Source: Bradyrhizobium sp. WBAH42
Lineage (GTDB): Bacteria; Pseudomonadota; Alphaproteobacteria; Rhizobiales; Xanthobacteraceae
DNA length: 64,000 nucleotides
Reading direction: 5' to 3'
NCBI RefSeq assembly: GCF_024585265.1
Contig: NZ_CP036533.1
Coordinates: forward strand, 6,519,001-6,583,000
The notes under the pieces were generated by a model. It saw only the letters and a list, made by a program, of their open reading frames with translations. It ran no database searches and was not told the DNA's origin. Below, one piece after another: positions 18,485 to 27,146 of the stretch. A program made the translations under genes and the position numbers. Numbering within the stretch: position 1 is the first letter of the stretch; every line of letters starts with the position of its first letter.

Positions 18485-18681
18485 TTGAATCTCCAAAGCA
18501 ACGCGTCGTGTGATTCGCCGCGGGGGCACATGATTCTAGCTAGAGAGTTAAACGTTTGGTTTAAATGGGGCAGCGGCGTTTGCGCTGCTCCCATAAGGCT
18601 GTGTTAGCCATTAAATACCGTAGAGATACGGAACGCGAGCATAGAGTTTGTTCCCGGAACGCCCGTAATTTGCAGGGTTTC

Positions 18682-18984
18682 ATGAAACGACGCACACTCC
18701 CGGCCGGCCTGTTTGGCGCCTTGATTGCGCTAGCCGGACTGTCCCATCAACGTCTCGGAGGACTGCCTGTGATGGTGGAGAAGGCCAAAGCAGAGGACAG
18801 CAGCAAGGCAAGGCGCGCGCCCTCCATGCCGATGGCGCGCGATCCTGCCGCTGCGGTGGCAGAGGAATATGAAGCTGCCCGCCGGAAGGGAACGCGGGAG
18901 GCCCTTGAGCTCTTCATTGCGCGCCACGGCGATGATCCCCTCGCCGCGCAGGCGCGCGCCGAATTGAAGCGCCTGTCGCGCTGA
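18682..18984 (+). CDS. Small exported protein of unknown function
   Basis: A 100-residue protein starting at ATG 18682 with GCAGGG upstream. The N-terminus MKRRTLPAGLFGALIALAGLSHQRLG looks like a signal peptide or signal anchor. The rest is a short, charged, mostly helical region ending in REALELFIARHGDDPLAAQARAELKRL, which reads like one or two TPR-type helices as found in longer caspase/TPR envelope proteins. It stands alone between the protease gene (divergent) and the CoA-transferase gene. No function can be assigned. Confidence 0.55.
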   Translation: MKRRTLPAGLFGALIALAGLSHQRLGGLPVMVEKAKAEDSSKARRAPSMPMARDPAAAVAEEYEAARRKGTREALELFIARHGDDPLAAQARAELKRLSR

Positions 18985-19096
18985 TCTCGCAGCCCTCAGG
19001 CAAGGCATTTCGGCAGGCGGCATCGGCGCCGGCCCGGCTTGTCGCGTGATCTCTGGGCACTATGGTAGGCCCGCAACTGTCCTGGAGCCTTTCACG

Positions 19097-20290
19097 ATGC
19101 CCTTCCCGCATGCCTCGGAAGCCTTGTCGCGCTTCACCGTGCTCGATCTGACCCGCGTCCGCTCCGGGCCGACCTGCGTACGCCAGCTCGCCGATTGGGG
19201 CGCCAACGTCGTCAAGATCGATGCACTGACCGAGGATGCCGGCGGCGAGCAGCCGGGCGGGCCGCGACGCGGTTCCGACTTCCAGAATTTGCACCGCAAC
19301 AAGCGGGCGATGACGCTAAACCTGAAGGACGAGCGCGGGCTCGCCTTGTTCAAGCGCCTCGCCGCCAGGGCCGACGTCGTGGTCGAGAACTTCCGGCCCG
19401 ACGTGAAGAAGAAGCTCGGCATCGACTACGACAGCCTCGCCGCGATCAACCCGCGCATCGTCTATGGCAGCATCTCCGGCTTCGGCCAGGACGGCCCCTA
19501 CCACAAGCGGCCGGGTTTCGATCAGATCGCGCAAGGCATGGGCGGGCTGATGTCGATCACCGGCGCGCCGGGCGAGGGGCCGATGCGGGTCGGCATTCCC
19601 GTCGCCGACCTGACGGCCGGCCTGTTCTGCGCCATGGGCATCCTCACCGCGCTGCTCGAGCGCGAGGTTTCGGGCAAAGGACAGTGGGTGCAGACCTCGC
19701 TGCTGCAGGCTCAGATCTTCATGCTCGACTTCCAGGCCGCGCGCTGGCTGATGGAGAAGGAGGTCGCCAAGCAGGCCGGCAACAACCATCCGACCAGCAT
19801 TCCGACCGGCGTGTTCAAGACCTCCGACGGCTACATCAACATCGCCACCACGGGCGGGCGGATCTGGGAGCGCTGCGCGCAGGCGATCGGTGCACCGGAG
19901 CTCTATGCCCATCCCGACTATGCGACCGCCCCTGCCCGCTCCAAGAACCGCGACGCGCTCAACGCCGAGATCGAGAAGCGCACGGTGACGAAGTCGACCG
20001 AGACCTGGGTCCGCGAGCTCAACGAGGCCGGCGTGCCCTGCGGGCCGATCTACGCCATCGACCAGATGTTCGAGGACGCGCAGGTCAAGCATCTCGGCAT
20101 TGCGCAGGACGTGCCGAACGACGAAGGCCGGCCTATCCGTCTGGTCGGCCAGCCCGTGACGCTGTCGCGCACGCCGAGCAGTATGGTGGCACGGCCGCCG
20201 GAATTCGGCGAGCAGACCGACGAGGTCTTGAAAGAATTCGGTTTCGGCTCTGAGGAGATTGCGAGGCTCAGGGACGCCAAGGTGGTGTGA
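19097..20290 (+). CDS. CaiB/BaiF family (class III) CoA-transferase
   Basis: A 397-residue protein with family III features: VLDLTRVRSGPTCVRQLADWGANVVKID at the N-terminus, ENFRPDVKKKLGIDYDSL with the catalytic aspartate region, then GSISGFGQDGPYHKRPGFDQIAQGMGG. These enzymes swap CoA between a carboxylic acid and an acyl-CoA. The chosen ATG gives the family's normal N-terminus MPFPHASEALSRF. It lies near a tricarboxylate-type transporter, so it may activate an imported organic acid. The last 120 bases are duplicated at 21069-21190. Confidence 0.87.
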   Translation: MPFPHASEALSRFTVLDLTRVRSGPTCVRQLADWGANVVKIDALTEDAGGEQPGGPRRGSDFQNLHRNKRAMTLNLKDERGLALFKRLAARADVVVENFRPDVKKKLGIDYDSLAAINPRIVYGSISGFGQDGPYHKRPGFDQIAQGMGGLMSITGAPGEGPMRVGIPVADLTAGLFCAMGILTALLEREVSGKGQWVQTSLLQAQIFMLDFQAARWLMEKEVAKQAGNNHPTSIPTGVFKTSDGYINIATTGGRIWERCAQAIGAPELYAHPDYATAPARSKNRDALNAEIEKRTVTKSTETWVRELNEAGVPCGPIYAIDQMFEDAQVKHLGIAQDVPNDEGRPIRLVGQPVTLSRTPSSMVARPPEFGEQTDEVLKEFGFGSEEIARLRDAKVV

Positions 20291-20308
20291 CCCCGGTTGG
20301 AAACGACA

Positions 20309-20331
20309 ATGCCCGGCGGGACCCCGGGCAT
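20309..20331 (+). terminator. Possible terminator hairpin after CoA-transferase gene
   Basis: An 8-bp stem (ATGCCCGG/CCGGGCAT) with a 7-base loop starts 18 bases after the stop codon. There is no T-run after it, so it is a weak or Rho-assisted terminator at best. A related and better hairpin follows the duplicated 3' end at 21216. Confidence 0.45.
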
Positions 20332-20344
20332 CGAAGGCGGCTCG

Positions 20345-20670
20345 CGTTGGACAGCAGCACGATGGCCACTGTTGTGATCGAGCCGGCCAGGCCGCTCGAC
20401 CAGAACCCTTCAAAGTGCCTCCGGAGCCGATCTCGCAGGCGGAAGGCATCCGAGGCACGGTTGCCGAGCACGGGCGGCATCGGCAGAAGAGGCATGCGCC
20501 GCCGTCTCCGGCACGAACACGCCTCGATACGGCCCTTGCCGAAGCTCTCGCAGCCCGGCGAGCCGTAGATCGTGCGCAGATTGCCCGAACGGTGTCCATG
20601 CCAATGCCGGCGAGCAGCGCCCCAGCGATGACCGTCTTACGGGTGGCCTAGACACCGACGAACGTGAACA
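20345..20670 (-). pseudogene. Decayed, internally deleted tctA fragment (copy 1)
   Basis: The minus strand resembles three separated stretches of the intact tctA gene at 23649-25136, in the same order. Bases 20345-20480 match about 23690-23815 (WSSGLAGSITTVAI versus WSNGLVGSITTLAI). Bases 20500-20560 match about 24205-24265 (the GVFAPETAAHAS region). Bases 20580-20660 match about 24560-24660 (the GIGMDTVSG region). The intervening parts are missing and the frame is broken, so this is a relic with two large deletions. Extent is by eye. Confidence 0.75.
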
Positions 20671-21068
20671 GATTGGCCGTAAAAATCGCGACGTTAAGCT
20701 AGAAATCAGGCTTACGTGCTGGCGGCCGGCCGGGCGGCGGTTCGTTCAAATCTCGCGCCCAAGGAGCACCTGTTACGGCTCTTGACCTTGAAGACGTTTC
20801 GTCAGAGCTGACACAGGAAGAAATCAGAAAACTTGCGCTCACTGCAGCAGCGGCCCCCACCATCTTCATACTGGAGGTCAACACCGAACGGCTCGATCGA
20901 GTTGGAGCTTCCTGCATCACAAGCACCCGGCTGAATCGGTAAAGCTAAACTAGCAGAATGGTGCAGGATCAGCGAGTCAGGGGCTGTCCGGCAACCACTT
21001 GGAGCAACAGGACAATCGAACCTGCTCGAACGAAGAGTTCCCCGATAGCCCTCTAGCTGTGCCTTCCT
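20671..21068. other. Intergenic stretch without a convincing gene
   Basis: Between the tctA relic and the duplicated CoA-transferase end. Short open frames exist on both strands around 20700-20940, but none has a convincing start with a ribosome binding site. I see no RNA gene or repeat here. Confidence 0.5.
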
Positions 21069-21190
21069 GCACGCCGAGCAGGATGGTGGCGCGGGCGCCG
21101 GAATTGGGTGAGCAGACCGACGAGGTGCTGAAGGAATTCGGCTTCGGGGCCGACGAGATCGCAAGGCTCCGCGACGCCAAGGTGGTGTGA
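21069..21190 (+). pseudogene. Duplicated 3' end of the CoA-transferase gene
   Basis: This stretch encodes TPSRMVARAPELGEQTDEVL and then KEFGFGADEIARLRDAKVV plus a stop, almost the same as the end of the CoA-transferase at 20171-20290 (SSMVARPPEFGEQTDEV and so on). Only the last 40 or so codons are present and there is no start. It is either the remnant of a second CoA-transferase gene or a local duplication. Confidence 0.85.
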
Positions 21191-21215
21191 CCTCACGCGC
21201 CCCGTCTGCAACGAC

Positions 21216-21240
21216 AAAGCCCGGCGCGAGGCCGGGCTTT
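21216..21240. terminator. Bidirectional-looking intrinsic terminator
   Basis: A perfect 10-bp inverted repeat AAAGCCCGGC / GCCGGGCTTT with a 5-base loop, flanked by A and T runs that are part of the stem. It can terminate transcription from the CoA-transferase fragment on the plus strand and from the outer-membrane gene ending at 21279 on the minus strand. Confidence 0.8.
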
Positions 21241-21278
21241 GCTTGTTGTTGACGCCTTGGTTGATCTCAGTACTTCGC

Positions 21279-22160
21279 TTAGTACTTGGCGACGACCGGG
21301 CCGTCGAACTGGTAGTTGATGCCGGCGCGCAGGATGTGGTCGGTGAAGCGCGACGAGACATTGGCGCTGATCGGCAAGGCGGGCGACAGCGTGAACGGGC
21401 CGGACGAGAAGCGCCCGAGATCCATGTAGAGATATTCGAGCTTGGCACTCCAGTTCCGGGTGATCTTGCCCTCGACGCCCACGCCGGCAGTCCAGCCCAC
21501 GCGCGTGGTCGAGTTGGAGCCGACCGACGTAATCGGAGCGCCAAAGGGCGCAATGCCGCTGAAGCTGGTCATCGTGCCTGTGGTCTTGATTTCGCCGAAG
21601 GCCAGACCGCCGGTGCCGTAGAACAGCACCTTCGGAGTCGCCAGGATGCCAACGCGGCCCCGAACCGTGCCGAACCACTGGAGCTTCTGGTCGACCGTCA
21701 GGGTCGTGCCAGCCAGACCGCCGGGCGGCAAGAACGTCAGACCGGGAAGACAGGGTCCGGCGACCGGCGCGACGGCAGTACCGACGCAGCTGAAGCCGGC
21801 GCTGCCCTTCTCGCCCGACCACTGGAGGTCGCCCTCGATGCCATAGACCCAGTTTGCATTTTGCCAATTGTAGCCGGCTTGGCCGCCCGCGATACCGCCG
21901 TTCATGTCGAACGCCCCACTGGTGATGGAGCCGGCCGGAGGCGCGATCGGTATGCCAGTCGGCGTGTTAAAATAGGTGACGTCGGTGCGAGAACGTCCCC
22001 AGCTGTAGCCGCCGTTGACGCCGACATAGAAGCCCGTCCAGCTCCAGACCGGATCGACGATCGGCGCCTTGACATAGGGCTTTGCCGCGAGATCGGCGGC
22101 CAGCGCGCCGGTCGCAAACAGCGACATCGCGGCCGCCATTCCAATCACTATCCGCTTCAT
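21279..22160 (-). CDS. Outer-membrane beta-barrel protein (Omp25-like)
   Basis: A 293-residue protein with a clear signal peptide, MKRIVIGMAAAMSLFATGALA, cleaved before ADLAAKPYVKAP. The mature start ADLAAKPY followed by WSWTGFYVGVNGGYSWG is the hallmark of the rhizobial Omp25/Omp31-like 8-strand barrel family. The chain ends in FDGPVVAKY with a terminal aromatic residue as needed for barrel insertion. ATG 22160 was chosen because the signal peptide starts there and GGGGGAA lies upstream; the frame continues upstream to 22238 without a signal. Function is probably structural. A paralogue lies at 37144-37920. Confidence 0.88.
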   Translation of the reverse strand: MKRIVIGMAAAMSLFATGALAADLAAKPYVKAPIVDPVWSWTGFYVGVNGGYSWGRSRTDVTYFNTPTGIPIAPPAGSITSGAFDMNGGIAGGQAGYNWQNANWVYGIEGDLQWSGEKGSAGFSCVGTAVAPVAGPCLPGLTFLPPGGLAGTTLTVDQKLQWFGTVRGRVGILATPKVLFYGTGGLAFGEIKTTGTMTSFSGIAPFGAPITSVGSNSTTRVGWTAGVGVEGKITRNWSAKLEYLYMDLGRFSSGPFTLSPALPISANVSSRFTDHILRAGINYQFDGPVVAKY

Positions 22161-22363
22161 GGAGAATTCCCCCTTGCACGATCTTGTGATCGAACATACC
22201 CGCATGCTCGCCCAAGGGCTGTGTCGCAGCGGCAACATTCGGAAACAATCGAAATCGCGGTCGTATGCTGCTTTCGTCTAAGCTATTGATTTTAAGCGAA
22301 TAGCTGCCGCGTCCTAGGGGCGATGTCGTCCTGGTCCCATGCGTCAACCCGACACGGGCGAAG

Positions 22364-22552
22364 AGATTGTCGATCACCGGCCAGAACAGCAGCAGAATCC
22401 CCAAGGTTGTGATCGAGCCGACCAGGCCGTTCGACCAGAACAACCTTCAAAGTGCCCCCGGAACCGATCCATCGAGAAGGCGGAAGGCATCCTCGGCTTG
22501 GTTGCCGAGCACGACCGGAAGGGTGAACCGCGCCAGCGGAATGCAGCAGCTT
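22364..22552 (-). pseudogene. Decayed tctA C-terminal fragment (copy 2)
   Basis: The minus strand encodes FWSNGLVGSITTLGILLLFW followed by PVID, nearly the same as the end of the intact TctA at 23649-25136, and upstream of it a frame-shifted match to the LGNRAEDAFRLSMIGSGG region. Similarity spans the bases equivalent to about 23671-23840 and then stops. There is no start and the frame is interrupted. This is the second tctA relic within 4 kb of the functional copy. Confidence 0.8.
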
Positions 22553-22670
22553 GATCTCGCGAGCGCGCGGCATCGGGAGCGGCGGCAGATGCAACGAACG
22601 CCATTCGCAGCGCCCGTCCGACTTGACGGTTCAAGCTGTCGCTGCTCTTAGAGACTCAGCGTCGAAGGAC

Positions 22671-22835
22671 ATGGTGAAGAAGATGATGCAAAATTGGCTT
22701 CTTGCCCTGTTTACTGGCTTGATGGTTGTCGCCTGCTTATTGGCTGCTGTCCTTGTTGATAGTATCTGCTGCAGACTAAGGGAGCGAGGATCCCGCTTCG
22801 CTGCTTCCGGTCGCGCACCTTCGGGACTCAAATAG
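22671..22835 (+). CDS. Possible small membrane protein
   Basis: An open frame of 54 codons giving MVKKMMQNWLLALFTGLMVV and then ACLLAAVLVDSICC: one strong hydrophobic helix after a lysine-rich start, then a basic tail. GAAGGAC sits directly before the ATG, which is too close to be an ideal ribosome binding site. The gene has no recognised relatives and lies in a region full of relics, so it may not be real. Confidence 0.3.
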   Translation: MVKKMMQNWLLALFTGLMVVACLLAAVLVDSICCRLRERGSRFAASGRAPSGLK

Positions 22836-23024
22836 CTGCCCGTGAAAACGAGGCCAGTTCTGATCCGACGGCCGATCGCCCGCCAATCCCGACATTCTCC
22901 TTTCCCAACGGTGAGCCCGAGATAATTCCCATTGCTCAGCAATCCCGGAGGACAACGATATGACTAAGGTAGTCAATGCTATGGTTCGCGATGCCAACCA
23001 TCCGTGCAGTAAATAGGAAATCAG

Positions 23025-23510
23025 ATGATTTTGAGTACGCATGCGATCGTCGGTGGCGCGATCGCCAGCCTGTTTCAATTGCACCCGGCAGCCGCGGCCA
23101 TCGCGGGATTCGCAAGTCATTTTGCAATTGATGCAATTCCGCATTGGGACTATCCGCTTCGCTCAATAAGTCTGGGCAAAGGCGCCAACAATCGCCGCCT
23201 GTCCTTCAGCCGTGCGACACTGAGGGATTTTGCAATCATCGGAATTGATGCTTGCGCCGGACTTGGCCTTGCGCTCTGGATGTTTGCAGCGGAAGGATCA
23301 ATTTGGATAATTGCGATCGGCGCCTCAACCGCGATGTTGCCAGACGCGTTGCAATTCGTTCACACCCTTTACCCGCGGGGCTTGCTTCACATCCTCCAAC
23401 GCTTTCATTGGTGGATACACTCTAAGCGCGCGCTGACAGGACTATTTGGCGTGGGCTCGCAACTCGCATTCGCCGGAACCGTTGCCGTACTCGCAAGAAG
23501 CATCCATTGA
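23025..23510 (+). CDS. Small polytopic membrane protein, possible YdjM/DUF457-type
   Basis: A 161-residue protein. It begins MILSTHAIVGGAIASLF and has SHFAIDAIPHWDYPLRS (about residues 32-48), a histidine/aspartate pattern like that of the membrane-bound metal-dependent hydrolase-like family (DUF457/YdjM). Three hydrophobic stretches follow. LPDALQFVHTLYPRG and FHWWIHSKRA hold further conserved-looking histidines. The role is unknown in that family. It stands alone with short intergenic regions on both sides. Confidence 0.55.
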   Translation: MILSTHAIVGGAIASLFQLHPAAAAIAGFASHFAIDAIPHWDYPLRSISLGKGANNRRLSFSRATLRDFAIIGIDACAGLGLALWMFAAEGSIWIIAIGASTAMLPDALQFVHTLYPRGLLHILQRFHWWIHSKRALTGLFGVGSQLAFAGTVAVLARSIH

Positions 23511-23648
23511 ATCCGGCAGCATAACCCGGACATGCATCGAAGGCCGACGATATCTCGCGCTCAACCTTTCGCAAACCAACTTCGACGCCAGCCCGAGACA
23601 ATCGCGAATGTTATTGCCTAAGACTTGGTGGCCTTAGCGCCGTTTCCT

Positions 23649-25136
23649 TCATCTTGAGCGCTTGAGAAGCCCGTCGATCACCGGCCAGAACAGCAGCAGA
23701 ATCGCCAGCGTCGTGATGGAGCCAACGAGGCCGTTCGACCAAAAGACCCCAAGGTTTCCACCCGAGCCGATCATCGACAGGCGGAAGGCATCCTCGGCAC
23801 GGTTGCCGAGCACGAGCGCCAGGGTGAACGGCGCCAGCGGAATGCCGATCTTCTTGAAGACGTAGCCGACCACGCCGAAGCCGAGCATCAGCCAGATGTC
23901 GAACATCGCGTTCTGGATGGCATAGGCGCCGATCGCGCAGGACACCACGATCATCGGCGCCACCGCCGCGAACGGCACGCGCAGGATCGAGGCGAAGATC
24001 GGAACCGTCGTCAGCACCAGCACGAGGCCGACGACGTTGCCGAGATACATCGAGGCGATCAGCCCCCAGACGAAGTCCTTGTGCTCGACGAACAGCAGCG
24101 GCCCCGGATTGAGCCCCCACACCATCAATCCGCCGAGCAGAATCGCGGCGGTGCCCGAGCCGGGAATGCCGAGCGCCAGCATCGGCAGCAGCGCCGAGGT
24201 GCCGGAGGCATGCGCCGCCGTCTCCGGCGCGAACACGCCCTCGATGCGTCCCTTGCCAAAACCCTCGGGCTCCTTGGCGAAGCGTTTTGCCAGATTGTAG
24301 CCCATGAAGGAGGCCGCGATCGCACCGCCCGGGGTGATGCCGAGCCAGCAGCCGATGAAGGAGGAGCGCAGCAGCGTCACCCAGTATTGCGGCAGGTCCT
24401 TCCAGACGCCGAGCACCACGCGCAGCGAGATGCTAGCTGCATGTCCGCGCAGCGCAAGGCGCTCCTCCATCGTCAGCAGGATCTCGCTGATGCCAAACAG
24501 GCCGATGACGGCGACCAGGAAGTTGATGCCGCGCAAGAGTTCCGGCGAGCCGAAGGTCATGCGCAGACTGCCGGAGACCGTATCCATGCCGATGCCGGCG
24601 AGCAGCAGCCCCAGCGACATCGAGATGACGGTCTTGTGCTTGGCCTCGCGCCCGAGGCCGACGAAGGAGCAGAAGGTCAGGAGATAGACCGCGAAGAACT
24701 CGGGCGGGCCGAATTTCAGCGCAAAGGACGAGATCATCGGCGCGAGGAAGGTGATCAGCAGCACCGCGACCAGCGAGCCGACGAAGGAGGAGGTGAACGC
24801 CGCTGTCAGCGCCTCCGCCGCCCTGCCCTGCTGCGCCATCGGATAGCCGTCGAAAGTGGTCGCGACCGACCAGGCTTCGCCCGGGATGTTGAACAGGATC
24901 GAGGTGATCGCGCCGCCGAACAAGGCGCCCCAATAGATGCAGGACAGCATCACGATGGCCGAGGTCGGGTCCATCGTGAAGGTGAGCGGCAACAGGATCG
25001 CAACGCCGTTGGGGCCGCCGAGCCCGGGCAGCACGCCGACGAAGATGCCGAGCACCAGCCCGACCATCATCAGCACGAGCGTCTTCCACGTCAGCAGGAC
25101 TGCAAAGCCGTGGAGCAGGAGACCGAGAGCTTCCAT
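23649..25136 (-). CDS. tctA: Tripartite tricarboxylate transporter large permease TctA
   Basis: A 495-residue polytopic inner-membrane protein with the TctA pattern: GVLPGLGGPNGVAILLPLTF near residue 40, IPGEAWSVATTFDGYPMAQQG, a second glycine-rich GITPGGAIAASFMGYN, and EGVFAPETAAHASGTSALLP. The end FWSNGLVGSITTLAILLLFW is typical. It forms the carboxylate channel with TctB and receives substrate from the periplasmic TctC. It lies 12 bases downstream of tctB. Two decayed copies of this gene lie at 20345-20670 and 22364-22552. Confidence 0.93.
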   Translation of the reverse strand: MEALGLLLHGFAVLLTWKTLVLMMVGLVLGIFVGVLPGLGGPNGVAILLPLTFTMDPTSAIVMLSCIYWGALFGGAITSILFNIPGEAWSVATTFDGYPMAQQGRAAEALTAAFTSSFVGSLVAVLLITFLAPMISSFALKFGPPEFFAVYLLTFCSFVGLGREAKHKTVISMSLGLLLAGIGMDTVSGSLRMTFGSPELLRGINFLVAVIGLFGISEILLTMEERLALRGHAASISLRVVLGVWKDLPQYWVTLLRSSFIGCWLGITPGGAIAASFMGYNLAKRFAKEPEGFGKGRIEGVFAPETAAHASGTSALLPMLALGIPGSGTAAILLGGLMVWGLNPGPLLFVEHKDFVWGLIASMYLGNVVGLVLVLTTVPIFASILRVPFAAVAPMIVVSCAIGAYAIQNAMFDIWLMLGFGVVGYVFKKIGIPLAPFTLALVLGNRAEDAFRLSMIGSGGNLGVFWSNGLVGSITTLAILLLFWPVIDGLLKRSR

Positions 25137-25148
25137 CGCGCGGCGCCC

Positions 25149-25691
25149 CTAGCGGCCGAGGGCCGCTTCGAGCGGCCCCTTCGGCATGATGACGTCGAAG
25201 GCGACGTCGAAGGTGACGAACATGAGCGCCGTGAACGCGAACGCGGTGAGCAGCGCCTTCCACAGCGCGATCTTTCCGACGAGCCGCATGAAGCCTGCGA
25301 TCAGGAGAAAGCTCGCGACATAGAGGCCGAGGAACTGGGTCGCCAGGCAGAACAGCAGCGTCGGCACGAACACCGCCAGCACGCGGCGGCCTTGCGCGCG
25401 CGTGACGAAAGTCCCCGACGAGGCGCGCCGCGCCAGCAGCGCCGCGATCAGCCCGTAGAGGCTGCCGCCGGCGAGAATGACGGACAGATAGAACGGGAAA
25501 TAGCCGGGCTCGGGCCCGGTCGCATCCCAGGATGCGCCGGTGCACCAATTGTCGTAGCCGAGCGTGACCGCGAGCGCGAGCAGCAAGAGGCAGACGACAA
25601 TCTCGATCGTGCCGGACGAGACGACGGAAGGGGAATCGTCTTCGGGCGCGGTGGGATCCTCGACGACGATTTCGATATCGGTTTGGGACAT
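25149..25691 (-). CDS. tctB: Tripartite tricarboxylate transporter small permease TctB
   Basis: A 180-residue protein with a short acidic N-terminal tail (MSQTDIEIVVEDPTAPEDDS) and four hydrophobic segments, including IEIVVCLLLLALAVTLGYDNW and VFVPTLLFCLATQFLGLYVA. GPEPGYFPFYLSVILAGG is the conserved TctB segment. ATG 25691 was chosen over upstream starts because the sequence before it belongs to an intergenic repeat. It is the second gene of tctC-tctB-tctA and is 202 bases from tctC. Confidence 0.88.
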   Translation of the reverse strand: MSQTDIEIVVEDPTAPEDDSPSVVSSGTIEIVVCLLLLALAVTLGYDNWCTGASWDATGPEPGYFPFYLSVILAGGSLYGLIAALLARRASSGTFVTRAQGRRVLAVFVPTLLFCLATQFLGLYVASFLLIAGFMRLVGKIALWKALLTAFAFTALMFVTFDVAFDVIMPKGPLEAALGR

Positions 25692-25717
25692 GCTGAAACA
25701 ACAACGCTGTGGCCAAT

Positions 25718-25886
25718 CCCCTCTCCCGCTTGCGGGGCTGCGACGAGCTTCGCTCGCGCTGAGAGGGTTGGGGTGAGGGGGAGTCTCCGCGCAGACGGTG
25801 AAAGTCGGACTCGAGGAGAGTCCCCTCACCCGGATCGCATCTTCGATACGATCCGACCTTTCCCCGCAAGCGGGGCGAGGTGAAGG
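25718..25886. repeat. Inverted pair of intergenic palindromic elements
   Basis: Two copies of one short element lie head to head between tctC and tctB. The plus-oriented copy (about 25718-25782) contains CCGCTTGCGGGG and ends GGTGAGGGG. The opposite-oriented copy (about 25825-25886) starts CCCCTCACC and contains CCCCGCAAGCGGGG. The core of each is a small palindrome. They resemble the mosaic intergenic repeats common in Rhizobiales genomes. In RNA the pair could fold into a long hairpin within the tct transcript. Confidence 0.7.
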
Positions 25887-25893
25887 AAACCGG

Positions 25894-26880
25894 CTACTTC
25901 GCGACGAAACCGGCTTCCGTCATCAGCGACTTGTTCAGCGCATCGTCCTCCTCGAGGAACTGCACCATGTCCTTGCCGGTGAGGAAGATCGGCTTCAAGG
26001 CCTGCTTCTCCATGTACTCCTTGTACTCCGCGGTCTGCGTCACCTTGTGGAACAGATCGACGTAGAACGCCTGCTGCTCCGGCGTGACCTTGCCGGGCAG
26101 GAACATCGCGCGCAGCATCAGATATTGGACGTCGACGCCCTCCTCCTTGCAGGTCGGGATGTCGGCCCAGGACTGCGTGTCGGTCACCTTGGTGGTGTAG
26201 GAAATACGCTCCCTGTCGAACACGCAGAGCGGCCGCACCTGGCCGGCGCGCCAGACTTCGAGATTTTCGGACGGGTTGTTGACGTTGGCCTCGGTGTGGT
26301 TGCCGACCAGCTGGGTCGCGGCCTCGCCGCCGGACTTGTAGGGCAGATAGGAGAATTTCGCGCCGGTCTTCTGCTCCAGGAACACGGTGAGCACGTGGTC
26401 CTCGCGCTTGGAGCCGGTGCCGCCCATCTTGAACGGCGCGCTCGCCGCCTTCGCCGCCGCGACGAAGTCCTTCACCGTCTTGGGGCCCGCGCTGTTGTCC
26501 CACAGTACGAACTGGTCAAGCGCGACCACGGAGACCGGCGTCAGATCGCGCCAGTTGAACGGGATCTTCGCCGACAGCGGCAGCATGTAGATCAGCGAAT
26601 AGGCGATCAGCACCTTGTTCGGATCGCCCTCGCTGGACTTCATGTACATCAGCGCTTCCGCACCCGAGGCGCCGCCCTTGAGCGAGACCACGATCGGCTG
26701 CTTCATCAGATTGTTCTTCTGGATCGCGGCCTGCATCATCCGCGCCATCTGGTCGGAGGCGCCACCCGCGCCCGCCGCCACCACGATCTCCACCGGTTTC
26801 GTCGGCTCCCAGCCCGCAACAGCCGGCGTGCCACAAAGCGCCATTGCGAGCGCAATTGCGGCCTTCATTCCATGTCCCAC
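25894..26880 (-). CDS. tctC: Tripartite tricarboxylate transporter substrate-binding protein (Bug/TctC)
   Basis: A 328-residue periplasmic protein with signal peptide GMKAAIALAMALCGTPAVAG. It continues EPTKPVEIVVAAGAGGASDQMARMM, a Bug-family ligand-binding start, and later KMGGTGSKREDHVLT and YLPYKSGGEAATQLVGNHTEA. It captures a carboxylate for the TctAB permease. I kept the GTG at 26880 because GGGAAGA lies 5 bases upstream; ATG 26868 is also possible. It is the first gene of the tct operon. The substrate is unknown; the CoA-transferase nearby suggests an acid that is activated after import. Confidence 0.88.
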   Translation of the reverse strand: MGHGMKAAIALAMALCGTPAVAGWEPTKPVEIVVAAGAGGASDQMARMMQAAIQKNNLMKQPIVVSLKGGASGAEALMYMKSSEGDPNKVLIAYSLIYMLPLSAKIPFNWRDLTPVSVVALDQFVLWDNSAGPKTVKDFVAAAKAASAPFKMGGTGSKREDHVLTVFLEQKTGAKFSYLPYKSGGEAATQLVGNHTEANVNNPSENLEVWRAGQVRPLCVFDRERISYTTKVTDTQSWADIPTCKEEGVDVQYLMLRAMFLPGKVTPEQQAFYVDLFHKVTQTAEYKEYMEKQALKPIFLTGKDMVQFLEEDDALNKSLMTEAGFVAK

Positions 26881-27146
26881 GTGCGTCTTCCCTATCTTCT
26901 TGTTTGCATTGGAAATTCGGCGATGAATTCAGGCCCATTGTGCTGGCGAATCCAGCCGAGTTCAAGCTATCCAAAGTCATCCCCCTTATGACTTTGGAAT
27001 GAGACAAGTCTCGCGGGATAGGAGCTACAAAGAGCCCGTTGGTCCTTTGGACGAGCGAAAAAGATCAGTGGCCCGGCCTCAGGCTTGACTTATCAAGCCT
27101 CCGACGTTTTCTGAGTTAGCGAAATGTATTTTGAAGTGCTGACGTG

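Noticed and set aside
20699..20869. Minus-strand frame with a lipoprotein-like start (MKMVGAAAAVSASFLISSC)
   Set aside because: It looks like a lipobox, but there is no ribosome binding site, the opposite strand is equally open, and the region is full of relics.
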